From NCBI RefSeq assembly GCF_004006635.1, contig NZ_CP034842.1, positions 868,001-932,000 of the forward strand: a stretch of DNA of 64,000 nucleotides, written 5' to 3'. Shown here in pieces: positions 26,539 through 34,850 of the stretch (positions are counted from its first letter, which is position 1; the number at the start of each line of letters is the position of its first letter). The translations under genes and the position numbers were made by a program. This DNA is from Fusobacterium necrophorum subsp. necrophorum (GTDB lineage Bacteria > Fusobacteriota > Fusobacteriia > Fusobacteriales > Fusobacteriaceae). Below the pieces are notes generated by a model, which saw only the letters and a program-made list of their open reading frames with translations, was not told the origin of the DNA and did not search any database.

Positions 26539-27222
26539 ATGGAAATTCTGAGTAATGCAGGTCATAGAGAACGATTACGAAAGCGTTATTTGGAACGAGG
26601 TTTTTCTTCGTTACAGGAATATGAAGTCTTGGAATTATTATTGACTTATGCTTTACCAAGAAGGGATACAAAGGCTTTGGCAAAAGAATTATTACATAAA
26701 TTTGGCAACTTGGAATCTGTTTGCAAGGCAAGTAAGGAAGAATTGGAAACAATAAAAGGTGTGAAAGAGAATACGAGTATTTTATTACGATTTGTTGGAG
26801 ATCTTGAAACAGAATTGTTTCGAAAGCCATTGCAGAAAGAAGAAAATATTCATATTCATAGGAAAGAAGATTTGATTTCTTATGTGAGAGCACAAATTGG
26901 CTTTGAAAATAGGGAGATATTTTTGGTATTATTTTTAAATACAGCAAATAGGTTGCTTTGTTTGGAGGAGTTATTTCACGGGAGCATTGATAGGAGTGCA
27001 GTGTATCCGAGAGAAATTTTGGAAAAGGTGTTGAAATATAAGGCAAAATCCATTATTTTTGCTCATAATCATCCTTCAGGACATACTCGACCTTCTCGCC
27101 AAGATATTGAGCTGACCAGAGAAATGAAAGAGGCTTTGAAGCTGTTTGATGTCTTACTGTTGGAACATATTATTGTCAGTAAGCATTCATATTTTAGTTT
27201 TTTAGAGGAAGGGTTATTATAA
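26539..27222 (+). CDS. radC: RadC family JAMM-domain protein
   Basis: 227 residues. An N-terminal helix-hairpin-helix region (HRERLRKRYLERGF, EVLELLLTYALPRRDTK) precedes the MPN/JAMM domain with the zinc motif FAHNHPSGHTRPSRQD. The domain is a putative metalloprotease or nuclease fold; despite the name, a direct role in DNA repair is unproven. It is transcribed with the cobalamin genes and abuts ricT. Confidence 0.93.
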   Translation: MEILSNAGHRERLRKRYLERGFSSLQEYEVLELLLTYALPRRDTKALAKELLHKFGNLESVCKASKEELETIKGVKENTSILLRFVGDLETELFRKPLQKEENIHIHRKEDLISYVRAQIGFENREIFLVLFLNTANRLLCLEELFHGSIDRSAVYPREILEKVLKYKAKSIIFAHNHPSGHTRPSRQDIELTREMKEALKLFDVLLLEHIIVSKHSYFSFLEEGLL

Positions 27223-28140
27223 ATGATAGAGGAAAAGGTAGAGAATCAACAAGCAGAGATAAAATCGGAATATCGTGTGTTGACGGTTATGTTTGAAGTG
27301 ACAAAAAAACGATATTTTTTTGAAGTTCCGGATGGAATGAATTATAAAAAGGGAGATTATGTGATTGTAGAGACAGTCCGAGGGCAAGAAATAGGTCTTT
27401 CTTGTGGGAAACCTATGATGGTGGCTGTGAAATCCTTGGTATTACCTTTAAAACCGGTCATCAAAAAAGCATCGAGAGAAGAACGAAATCTTTATTTACA
27501 ACAGCGAGAGGATGCGAAGAGAGCTTTTGCAATTGGAAAAGAAAAAATTTTACATCATCAACTACCTATGAAATTGGTGGAAACAGAATATACCTTTGAC
27601 AGAAGCAAACTATTATTTTATTTTACTGCAGAAGGAAGAATTGATTTTCGAGATTTAGTAAAGGATTTGGCAAATATTTTTAAAATTCGAATCGAATTAC
27701 GTCAAATCGGAGTAAGAGATGAGGCGAGAATTTTAGGAACCATTGGCCTTTGCGGGAGAGAGCTTTGCTGTCGAAGTTTTATCAATAAATTTGATTCCGT
27801 GTCCATTAAAATGGCAAGGGATCAAGGATTGGTCATCAATCCCACCAAGATTTCAGGAGTTTGTGGCAGACTTTTATGCTGCATTAATTATGAATACAAA
27901 CAATATGAGGAGGCATTGCGACACTTTCCGGCAGTAAATCAAATGGTAGCAAGCCCACATGGAGATGGAAAGGTCATTAGCATTGCTCCTTTGTTAGGAA
28001 ACTTATATGTGGATGTGTTTGGAAAGGGAATCTTTCAATATCGTGTGGATGAGGTAAAATTCAATAAAAAAGAAGCCAATAAACTGAAAAATGTAAAGTC
28101 AAGTGAGGAAGTGGAACATAAAGAGTTGGAGAAAGAATGA
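27223..28140 (+). CDS. ricT: PSP1/RicT (YaaT) family protein
   Basis: 305 residues. The PSP1 domain is recognised by KMARDQGLVINPTKISGVCGRLLCC and GLCGRELCCRSF, whose cysteines hold iron-sulfur clusters in the Ric complex. In B. subtilis RicT helps RNase Y in mRNA maturation; the same function is likely in the cytoplasm here, with the partners elsewhere. The N-terminal part, VLTVMFEVTKKRYFFEV, is as in the family. It begins directly after the radC stop and overlaps the next gene by four bases. Confidence 0.9.
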   Translation: MIEEKVENQQAEIKSEYRVLTVMFEVTKKRYFFEVPDGMNYKKGDYVIVETVRGQEIGLSCGKPMMVAVKSLVLPLKPVIKKASREERNLYLQQREDAKRAFAIGKEKILHHQLPMKLVETEYTFDRSKLLFYFTAEGRIDFRDLVKDLANIFKIRIELRQIGVRDEARILGTIGLCGRELCCRSFINKFDSVSIKMARDQGLVINPTKISGVCGRLLCCINYEYKQYEEALRHFPAVNQMVASPHGDGKVISIAPLLGNLYVDVFGKGIFQYRVDEVKFNKKEANKLKNVKSSEEVEHKELEKE

Positions 28141-28805
28141 TGAAAGCTTACGATGAAATTTTTTGGGAAGGGGGAGGCAGTTTTTATCAAGAAAAAGAGG
28201 GCTTTCGTTTCGGTCATGATGCTATTTTGCTGGCAGACTTTATTGTGGAATTTGCAAAGGTACAGCAGAAAAATTTGGAAATTGGGACAGGAAATGGAAT
28301 TTTGCCGGTCTTACTCTCTCAAAGAGGATTTGTGTCCAAAGAATATTGTGCTGTGGATATTTTAGAAAGTAATATAGAGTTGGCAGAAAAGAATGCGGAA
28401 AAGAATGGAGTGTATGCTCGTTTTGTATGTCAGGATATTCGCAATTTTTCAGAAAAGAATGCCTATGCTCAGATTTTTGCCAATCCACCTTATATGAAAC
28501 GAGACGGAAAATTGCAAAATATAAATTCAAATAAGGCTGTCGCCAGACATGAGATTTGCCTTACTTTAGAAGAATTTGTCCGTTCTGTAAAGAAGATTTT
28601 AGCTCCTATCGGAGCTTTGTATATGGTATATCGAAGTCATCGTTTACAAGAACTCTTTGAAAATTTTATGAAATATGGGTTCTATGTTTCTAAAATTCAA
28701 TTTGTTTATCATCAAAATGGAAGGGTGTCCAATCTCGTGTTGTTGGAAGTGTATAAGGGAAAAAAGGGGAGTTGTAGTATATTAGCTCCCAAATATATCA
28801 AATGA
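28137..28805 (+). CDS. trmN6: tRNA1(Val) adenine-N6 methyltransferase-like protein (TrmN6/YfiC family)
   Basis: 222 residues. Starts with GFRFGHDAILLADF, typical of this family, followed by the SAM motif LEIGTGNGILPVLL and the adenine-N6 catalytic motif ANPPYMKRDG. It most likely methylates A37 of a tRNA; RsmC-like alternatives are less likely because of the short N-terminus. ATGA overlap couples it to ricT. End of the operon, followed by a strong terminator. Confidence 0.88.
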   Translation: MMKAYDEIFWEGGGSFYQEKEGFRFGHDAILLADFIVEFAKVQQKNLEIGTGNGILPVLLSQRGFVSKEYCAVDILESNIELAEKNAEKNGVYARFVCQDIRNFSEKNAYAQIFANPPYMKRDGKLQNINSNKAVARHEICLTLEEFVRSVKKILAPIGALYMVYRSHRLQELFENFMKYGFYVSKIQFVYHQNGRVSNLVLLEVYKGKKGSCSILAPKYIK

Positions 28806-28825
28806 AAATGATACTTCTTTGTTAG

Positions 28826-28862
28826 ATGGTGTTGAGGGGATTTTTCCTTTCAACACCATTTA
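28826..28862 (+). terminator. Terminator of the cobU to trmN6 operon
   Basis: Perfect ten-pair stem ATGGTGTTGA with TCAACACCAT around a 14-base partly paired loop, followed by TTTATT. Confidence 0.8.
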
Positions 28863-28932
28863 TTATACAAGTTATTTTTTGAAAATTAAGCCTCGATTCG
28901 GAACATTGGATTAAAAAAATTAAAAGTTATAA

Positions 28933-28961
28933 TTGAAAAAATAAATGATCTATGTTATAGT
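28933..28961 (+). promoter_or_regulatory. Promoter of the autotransporter protease gene
   Basis: TTGAAA, 17-base spacer, TATAGT, about 78 bases before the start. Confidence 0.65.
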
Positions 28962-29039
28962 AGGAAGTCATATTATATATAGAATATATTGATATGTGAA
29001 ATAGCAAATACATTAAAATGAAGGAGATTACTAAAGGAG

Positions 29040-32000
29040 ATGGAAGAGAGAAGATTAAAGAATAAATTAATATTAGTAAGTTTGGCAGCCTTATTACTTG
29101 TAGGCTGTGGTGGAAGTGGAGGAGGAGGGGGAGCCTCTAATATCCCAGTAGGTCCAGAAAGAAATGTATCAGTTGTATCTCAAAAGCCGAAAACAGAAGA
29201 TGTCATAAATTCGAATCATCCTGTTAATAATGTGAAAAGAGAAGATCTTGGAGAACTTAGAGCAAGAATGAGTGAAGATAAAACTAGAGAATTTGTTTTT
29301 AATGAGCAAAAGAATGCAACTGAAACAATTCCTACAGATAGTAGGGGATTGAATGGTTCCACACAAAAAGTTGCTATTTTGGATGGAGATTTTATAAAGC
29401 AAAAAGTATATTTACAAAATAAATATAATAACATTGAAATTTTAGATAGAAATATTAAACCTAAAGTAAGTGATCATGGAGAATTAGTTTTAAAATCCCT
29501 AAGGGAAAACAATAATTTAGGAATAATTGCTGGAAGTATAGGGGAAGATGAAGATGATAGTCGAAAAGTGAGTACAGCTGTAATTCCAAAATTAGAAACT
29601 TATAAAAAAGCATTGGAAGCATTTAATCCTAATCAAAAAGTAAAAGTGTTTAATCAATCTTGGGGAGTACCAGAAGAAGTTAGTAATTATAAAGGAAAAA
29701 GTGAAGAAGAAAAAATGAAAGCTCTGGCACCAGGTCAAACGGCTAATGAAGGGAGAGAAATCTTTAACTTTTATAAAGATCAGATAAATAAAGACACTCT
29801 CTTCATTTGGGCAAATGGAAATACTTCAAGAACTAATGGAAATAACATTGTTTATTTTAAAGATGCCTATTATCAAGCTGGTCTACCTCATCTTTATCCA
29901 GACCTAGAAAAAGGTTGGATTGCTGTAGTTGGAGTTAAAAAGAAAGATGGAGACATTCTAAATAAACACTATCAAAATCATTTAGCCTATGCAGGAAATG
30001 CGAAATGGTGGGCAATTTCAGCTGATGCGGAAGTTATTGATAAAAATGGAACAACACATAGGGGTTCGTCATTTGCAGCACCAAGAGTAGCAAGAGCAGC
30101 AGCTTTGGTTGCAGAAAAATTTGATTGGATGACGGCAGATCAAGTTCGTCAAACTTTATTTACTACAACAGATAGAACTGAGATGGATAAAAATTATATA
30201 GAATACATTAGAAATACACCTGTTGAACCAGATGAAAAATATGGTTGGGGAATGTTAAATCAAGAAAGAGCATTAAAGGGACCGGGAGCATTTATAAATA
30301 TTCGTAGCCAATATCAATATTCTCAAAATAGTAATAATATGTTTAGTGCTACTGTACCGGAAAATAAAGTATCATATTTTGAAAATGATATTTATGGAGA
30401 TGGAGGACTTGAAAAATTAGGAAAAGGAAGCTTGCATTTGACAGGGAACAACTCCTATCAAAAAGGAAGTATAGTTAAGGAAGGAAGTCTTGAAATACAT
30501 AAAATTCATTCCAGTGAGGTAAAAATTGAAGAAAAAGGAACTTTGGTGTTACATAGTAAAGCGGTTATAGGATATAAGAAGCCGGAATATTCACAGCTTA
30601 TAGATAAAAGTGAAATAAGTGCAAATAATATAATTGCAAAAAATGTAGATAATAAAGGGACAGTAAAAGTGATAGGAACAACAGCAATTATAGGAGGAGA
30701 CTATATTGCGCATACAGGCTCTAAAACAGAAATGGATTTTTCTTCAAAAGTAAGAGTTTTAGGAAAAATAAGTTTGCAAGGTGGGGAAATGAATTTATCA
30801 TCCGATAGATACATAGCTTCAGAAGAAAAAACAACTTTAATGGATGCTTCAACTATTGAGGGAGAAATTGAAAATACAAGTATTAATGGTATGAGAAAGG
30901 CTAGTACCAAAATAAAGGATGGAAAATTAATTGTAGAAGTATCAAGACAAAATCCAATTGAATATGTGGGAGAAATGGCAGAAGCCTCCACTAAAAATGT
31001 AGCAGGAAATGTAGAAAATGTATTCCAAGATTTAGATAAAAAAGTAAAAGAAGGAACGGCAACAAAAGAGGAATTAGCTATGGGAGCAGTTATACAAAGT
31101 ATGGGAAGCACTACATTTGCAGCAGCATCAGAAATGATGTCAGGAGAAATATATGCTTCAGCACAGGCATTAACTTTTTCACAAGCACAAAATGTAAATA
31201 GAGATTTATCAAATAGGTTGGCTGGATTAGATAATTTCAAAAACAGCACTAAAGATTCAGAAGTGTGGTTCTCCGTATTAGGAAGTGCAGGAAAATTAAG
31301 AAGAAATGGATATGCTTCAGCAGATACAAGAGTAACAGGAGGACAATTCGGTATAGACACTAAATTTTGGGGAACAACAACTCTTGGAGTAGCAGCAAAT
31401 TATTCTTATGCGAAAGCAAACTTTAATAGATATGCAGGCAAGTCAAAGAGTGATATGGTAGGAATATCATTTTATGGAAAACAAGAGTTAGCATATGGCT
31501 TCTATATGGCGGGGCGTTTAGGGATATCTAATATTTCAACAAAAGTCGAAAGAGAATTATTGACATCGACAGGAGAAACGGTAACAGGAAAGATAGATCA
31601 CCATGATAAAATGGCATCAGCTTACATAGAAATTGGAAAGAAAATAGGATGGTTTACACCATTTATAGGCTATTCACAAGATCATTTAAGAAGAGGAAGT
31701 TTTAATGAAGCAGAGGCATCTTGGGGCGTAAAAGTAGATAAAAAGAATTACAGAGCAACAAACTTCTTGGTGGGAGCACGAGCAGAATATGTAGGTGATA
31801 AATATAAATTACAAGCTTATGCAACCCAATCAATAAATACAGATAAAAGAGATTTAGCATACGAAGGAAGTTTTACAGGAAGTAGTGTAAAACAAAAATT
31901 CTATGGAGTAAAACAAGCAAAGAATACAACATGGATAGGCTTAGGAGTATTTAGAGAAATGACACCCGTATTTGGAATATATGGAAATATAGATTTCAGA

Positions 32001-32060
32001 GTAGAAGATAAGAAATGGGCAGATTCAGTAATCTCAACAGGATTACAATATAGATTTTAA
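29040..32060 (+). CDS. Lipidated subtilisin-like (S8) autotransporter serine protease
   Basis: 1006 residues. The signal ends in the lipobox LLVGC (Cys at residue 23), then a Ser/Gly-rich linker. The S8 protease domain covers about residues 105-420: catalytic Asp115 in VAILDGDF, His146 in SDHGELV and Ser344 in RGSSFAAPRVA. A beta-helix-like passenger region (GLEKLGKGSLHLTGNNSY and further) follows, then a C-terminal autotransporter barrel from about residue 735 (VWFSVLGSAGKLRRNGYAS) to the final YRF. A lipid-anchored S8 autotransporter resembles Neisseria NalP; the fusobacterial counterpart is fusolisin. AAAGGAG directly abuts the ATG, while another AAGGAG lies 13 bases upstream, so translation initiation is unusual. 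Confidence 0.9.
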   Translation: MEERRLKNKLILVSLAALLLVGCGGSGGGGGASNIPVGPERNVSVVSQKPKTEDVINSNHPVNNVKREDLGELRARMSEDKTREFVFNEQKNATETIPTDSRGLNGSTQKVAILDGDFIKQKVYLQNKYNNIEILDRNIKPKVSDHGELVLKSLRENNNLGIIAGSIGEDEDDSRKVSTAVIPKLETYKKALEAFNPNQKVKVFNQSWGVPEEVSNYKGKSEEEKMKALAPGQTANEGREIFNFYKDQINKDTLFIWANGNTSRTNGNNIVYFKDAYYQAGLPHLYPDLEKGWIAVVGVKKKDGDILNKHYQNHLAYAGNAKWWAISADAEVIDKNGTTHRGSSFAAPRVARAAALVAEKFDWMTADQVRQTLFTTTDRTEMDKNYIEYIRNTPVEPDEKYGWGMLNQERALKGPGAFINIRSQYQYSQNSNNMFSATVPENKVSYFENDIYGDGGLEKLGKGSLHLTGNNSYQKGSIVKEGSLEIHKIHSSEVKIEEKGTLVLHSKAVIGYKKPEYSQLIDKSEISANNIIAKNVDNKGTVKVIGTTAIIGGDYIAHTGSKTEMDFSSKVRVLGKISLQGGEMNLSSDRYIASEEKTTLMDASTIEGEIENTSINGMRKASTKIKDGKLIVEVSRQNPIEYVGEMAEASTKNVAGNVENVFQDLDKKVKEGTATKEELAMGAVIQSMGSTTFAAASEMMSGEIYASAQALTFSQAQNVNRDLSNRLAGLDNFKNSTKDSEVWFSVLGSAGKLRRNGYASADTRVTGGQFGIDTKFWGTTTLGVAANYSYAKANFNRYAGKSKSDMVGISFYGKQELAYGFYMAGRLGISNISTKVERELLTSTGETVTGKIDHHDKMASAYIEIGKKIGWFTPFIGYSQDHLRRGSFNEAEASWGVKVDKKNYRATNFLVGARAEYVGDKYKLQAYATQSINTDKRDLAYEGSFTGSSVKQKFYGVKQAKNTTWIGLGVFREMTPVFGIYGNIDFRVEDKKWADSVISTGLQYRF

Positions 32061-32075
32061 TGCTACATTGTATAG

Positions 32076-32111
32076 GACTCATATTGGATTTTCTGATATG
32101 AGTCTTTTTTT
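32076..32111 (+). terminator. Terminator of the autotransporter gene
   Basis: GACTCATAT pairs with ATATGAGTC around an 11-base loop, followed by seven T. Confidence 0.85.
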
Positions 32112-32254
32112 GTTCATAGTAGTTAAGGCTGAAGAAGAATCGGATATGTTAAAATATTTGCGATTTTAGTCGTAAGAATTTTAGTATTATATGATAGAGG
32201 CATTTCATATTTTTTATTTTTTGTAAAAAAATGTGACTTTTATTTAAAATAGAA

Positions 32255-32283
32255 TTGATTTATAGTCTAGGATATACTATAAT
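32255..32283 (+). promoter_or_regulatory. Promoter of the AAA/TOPRIM module
   Basis: TTGATT, 17-base spacer, perfect TATAAT, about 32 bases before the ATPase start codon. Confidence 0.7.
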
Positions 32284-32315
32284 AAAAGAAAAATATTTAT
32301 AGATAGGAGACTAAA

Positions 32316-33680
32316 ATGGAAAATATAATTGTAAGACTGTTAGGAATCCAAATTTTTAATTTGAAAAATGTGAAAAAAGGGAAAATGAGTTTTTTAAATT
32401 CGAATGTAAAAAAAACTTTAGCATTGCAATTAGGAGATATTTTAGGAATTTACGGACAGAATGGTTCGGGAAAAACTACAATAATAGAAGTTTTATCTAT
32501 ATTAAAATCTATTTTAACAACTGTTCCTTTAGATAGTGAGTTGAAGAATTTAATTACTTATGGGGAAGAAAATACTGTTCTTTTATTTAAATTTTATATT
32601 GAATTCAAGGATAAAAAATATGTTGTGGATTATGAAATTACAATTGAGAAAACAAAGGATAATAGTGTTGTTATTTCAAAAGAGATTATAAAGTATTCTA
32701 TCTGTATTGACAGCAAATGGAAAAACACTCAGTTATTAATAAAAATGCCATTTAATAACAAATCTTCTCAAATCAATAAATACTATGAAAACAGTTCGAA
32801 ACAGGATAATTTATTAAAAATTTTGGTAAATCAAGGGATATCACAAAAATTAAGAATTTCTTCAATCTTTTTTTCAGAAAATAGAGCTATGCTAAAAAAA
32901 GATACAGATTTGAGTTTTATTATAAATGCTCTAGAATATTATGGAATGCTAAATTTATTTATTGTTTCTAATAAAGATATTGGAATGATAACTTTAAACT
33001 TGTTACTTCCTTTTAAAATAAAAAATTTAAATTCTTGTGGAGATTTACCGATTCAAATTGATAAAAATGAAAATGTTGTTGTAAATGAACAAATCTATCC
33101 TAGTGTGGAAAAAACTATTGAAGAAATCAATATTGTTTTAAAAAAAATTATTCCAAAGCTCCAATTAAAAATAGAAAAACAAAGAAAAGAAATACTTCCT
33201 GACGGTCATTTTAATATTATTGCTGATTTTCGCTCCATTCGAGATGGAAAACCAATTTCTTTACGATATGAATCAGAAGGGATTAAAAGGATTATATCCA
33301 TATTAGGAGTACTTATTGCTGTATATCATGAACCTTCTGTTTGTGTGGCCATTGATGAGCTAGATTCTGGAATTTTTGAGTATTTATTAGGAGAAATTTT
33401 GGAAGTGTTGTCTCACGAAATAAAAGGGCAATTAATTTTTACCTCTCATAATTTAAGAATTTTAGAAAAAATAGATAAAAAGAATATTATTTTTTCAACA
33501 GCAAACCCAGCAAATCGATATATACGATTTAAATATGTCAAGCCTAATAATAATTTGAGAGATTTGTATTTGAGAGATTTGATTATTCAGGAACAAGATG
33601 AGAAACTCTATGAAGAAACAAAGCAATCTGATATAAAAAGAGCTTTTTATCGCGCAGGTGTTGCAGATGAAAAAAGGTAA
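32316..33680 (+). CDS. AAA family ATPase of a putative two-gene defence module
   Basis: 454 residues. The Walker A motif GIYGQNGSGKTTIIEVL lies at about residue 45, the ABC-like signature is weak (LRYESEGIKRIISILG near residue 330), and Walker B is CVAIDELDSGIFEYLLGEIL, followed by the switch histidine FTSHNLRILE. This SMC/OLD-like, AAA15/21-type layout is found in ATPase subunits of several antiphage systems. The middle is a long charged region with no recognised domain. It overlaps the next gene, which encodes a TOPRIM-like protein, and stands between its own promoter and a gene remnant. Function as a defence sensor is inferred from this pairing. Confidence 0.72.
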   Translation: MENIIVRLLGIQIFNLKNVKKGKMSFLNSNVKKTLALQLGDILGIYGQNGSGKTTIIEVLSILKSILTTVPLDSELKNLITYGEENTVLLFKFYIEFKDKKYVVDYEITIEKTKDNSVVISKEIIKYSICIDSKWKNTQLLIKMPFNNKSSQINKYYENSSKQDNLLKILVNQGISQKLRISSIFFSENRAMLKKDTDLSFIINALEYYGMLNLFIVSNKDIGMITLNLLLPFKIKNLNSCGDLPIQIDKNENVVVNEQIYPSVEKTIEEINIVLKKIIPKLQLKIEKQRKEILPDGHFNIIADFRSIRDGKPISLRYESEGIKRIISILGVLIAVYHEPSVCVAIDELDSGIFEYLLGEILEVLSHEIKGQLIFTSHNLRILEKIDKKNIIFSTANPANRYIRFKYVKPNNNLRDLYLRDLIIQEQDEKLYEETKQSDIKRAFYRAGVADEKR

Positions 33681-34362
33681 AAAAATTATTTTATTTTTGG
33701 TGGAAGGGGCTTCAGATTGTACATCATTGGAGTTTATAGAACATCTTAGTAATAACGAAAAGATTAAATTCCAAATTACAGAAGGAGATATTACATCTAG
33801 AAAGGGAGTTAATCTACAAAATTGTATAGTAAAAGTTAATAATCATGTGATGGATTTTATCAAAAGAAATAAATTGAAAAAAACAGATATTTTTCAAATA
33901 ATTCATGTGTTAGATATAGATGGGGTCTATATTCCTGATGCTAATATAACAGAAGATAGAAAAGTCAAAAAATATTTATATTCCACTAAGGGGATAACGT
34001 ATTATTCTAAAAATATAGTACAAACTAGAAATAAGAGTAAAAGAGGAGTTTTAGAAAAACTTTTATCAACCTCAAGCATTAATTCTATTCCCTATAGACT
34101 TTATTATATGTCTTGTAATTTGGAGCATGTTCTTCATAATAGATTAGAGGATATCAAAGAGGAAGAGAAAAACGAATTGGCGAATCAATTTGCAGATAAA
34201 TTTTATGAAAAAGAAATTGAATTTATTAAATTTATTAATGATCCTATTTTCAAAGTTCCAGGTAATTATAATTCTACTTGGGAATTTATTAAAAAAGGTT
34301 TAAACTCGGTAAATAGATATAGCAATTTATGGTTATTTTTTGAAGGTATTTACGAACAATAG
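33667..34362 (+). CDS. TOPRIM-like putative nuclease partner of the AAA ATPase
   Basis: 231 residues from the ATG, which overlaps the ATPase gene by 14 bases; a GTG nine bases earlier is also in frame. The start LFLVEGASDCTSLEFI resembles the Glu-containing first motif of TOPRIM domains, and HVLDIDGVYIPDANI supplies the DxD. This pattern recalls OLD nucleases, RloB and the AriB effector of PARIS. The C-terminal half is helical and lysine-rich with RLYYMSCNLEHVLHN. I do not recognise an exact family. It is very likely the effector of the upstream ATPase; translational coupling supports a fixed ratio. Confidence 0.6.
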   Translation: MKKGKKIILFLVEGASDCTSLEFIEHLSNNEKIKFQITEGDITSRKGVNLQNCIVKVNNHVMDFIKRNKLKKTDIFQIIHVLDIDGVYIPDANITEDRKVKKYLYSTKGITYYSKNIVQTRNKSKRGVLEKLLSTSSINSIPYRLYYMSCNLEHVLHNRLEDIKEEEKNELANQFADKFYEKEIEFIKFINDPIFKVPGNYNSTWEFIKKGLNSVNRYSNLWLFFEGIYEQ

Positions 34363-34811
34363 TTATGGAGTTAGAATTTCTTTAGGAATGGAAAAAAGAA
34401 AAAGCTATCTTCATGAAAGACTTGATTTATCAATAATTCTAAAGTATAATGGAATTATAAAGTGTGGATATAATATGGTTTCTTTCGTATTCTTAAAATA
34501 TAAGAACAGAATTTTATCAAGAAGATAGAAGAACAAAGACTTATAATACTTCAATCGTCACATTGTATGAGGATGCTTATTATAAAGAATCAATATCTTT
34601 TTTTGAGATTTTTACAGTATCGTCTTTAAAGTAGCTAAGTCTGAAGAAGAATTGGAAAAAAGCACAAAAAGCTTTGGAACAGATAGAGAAAAAGTAATAT
34701 GGAAGGGAAATGAGAGAAAGAAAAGTTTCGAAAATATTGGGATTGAGAATTGTTTTTTGTAAGAAAAAAGTAAAAGTAAGGTATAAATGTATAGTAATTT
34801 CCAAAAAACTA
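34363..34811 (+). other. Long gap holding frameshifted gene remnants
   Basis: About 450 bases with no intact gene. Short pieces of protein-like sequence are seen, for example SIVTLYEDAYYKES and, after a one-base shift, VAKSEEELEK followed by AQKALEQIEKK and a stop. I do not recognise the family. The stretch GTAGCTAAGTCTGAAGAAGAAT at 34631 is nearly repeated (20 of 22) before the ATPase gene at 32119, so the defence module lies between two related scraps. Confidence 0.45.
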
Positions 34812-34820
34812 TGATATAAT
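34812..34820 (+). promoter_or_regulatory. Extended -10 promoter at the head of the polysaccharide locus
   Basis: TGATATAAT, a perfect extended -10 element, about 30 bases before the dehydratase start; the -35 is poor. Confidence 0.55.
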
Positions 34821-34850
34821 CTTTTGAGAAATTGTAAAGTAGGGGAGGAA

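Noticed and set aside
34340..34528. Short open frame after the TOPRIM-like gene
   Set aside because: It overlaps the end of the real gene, has no ribosome site and lies in a stretch with frameshifted debris.
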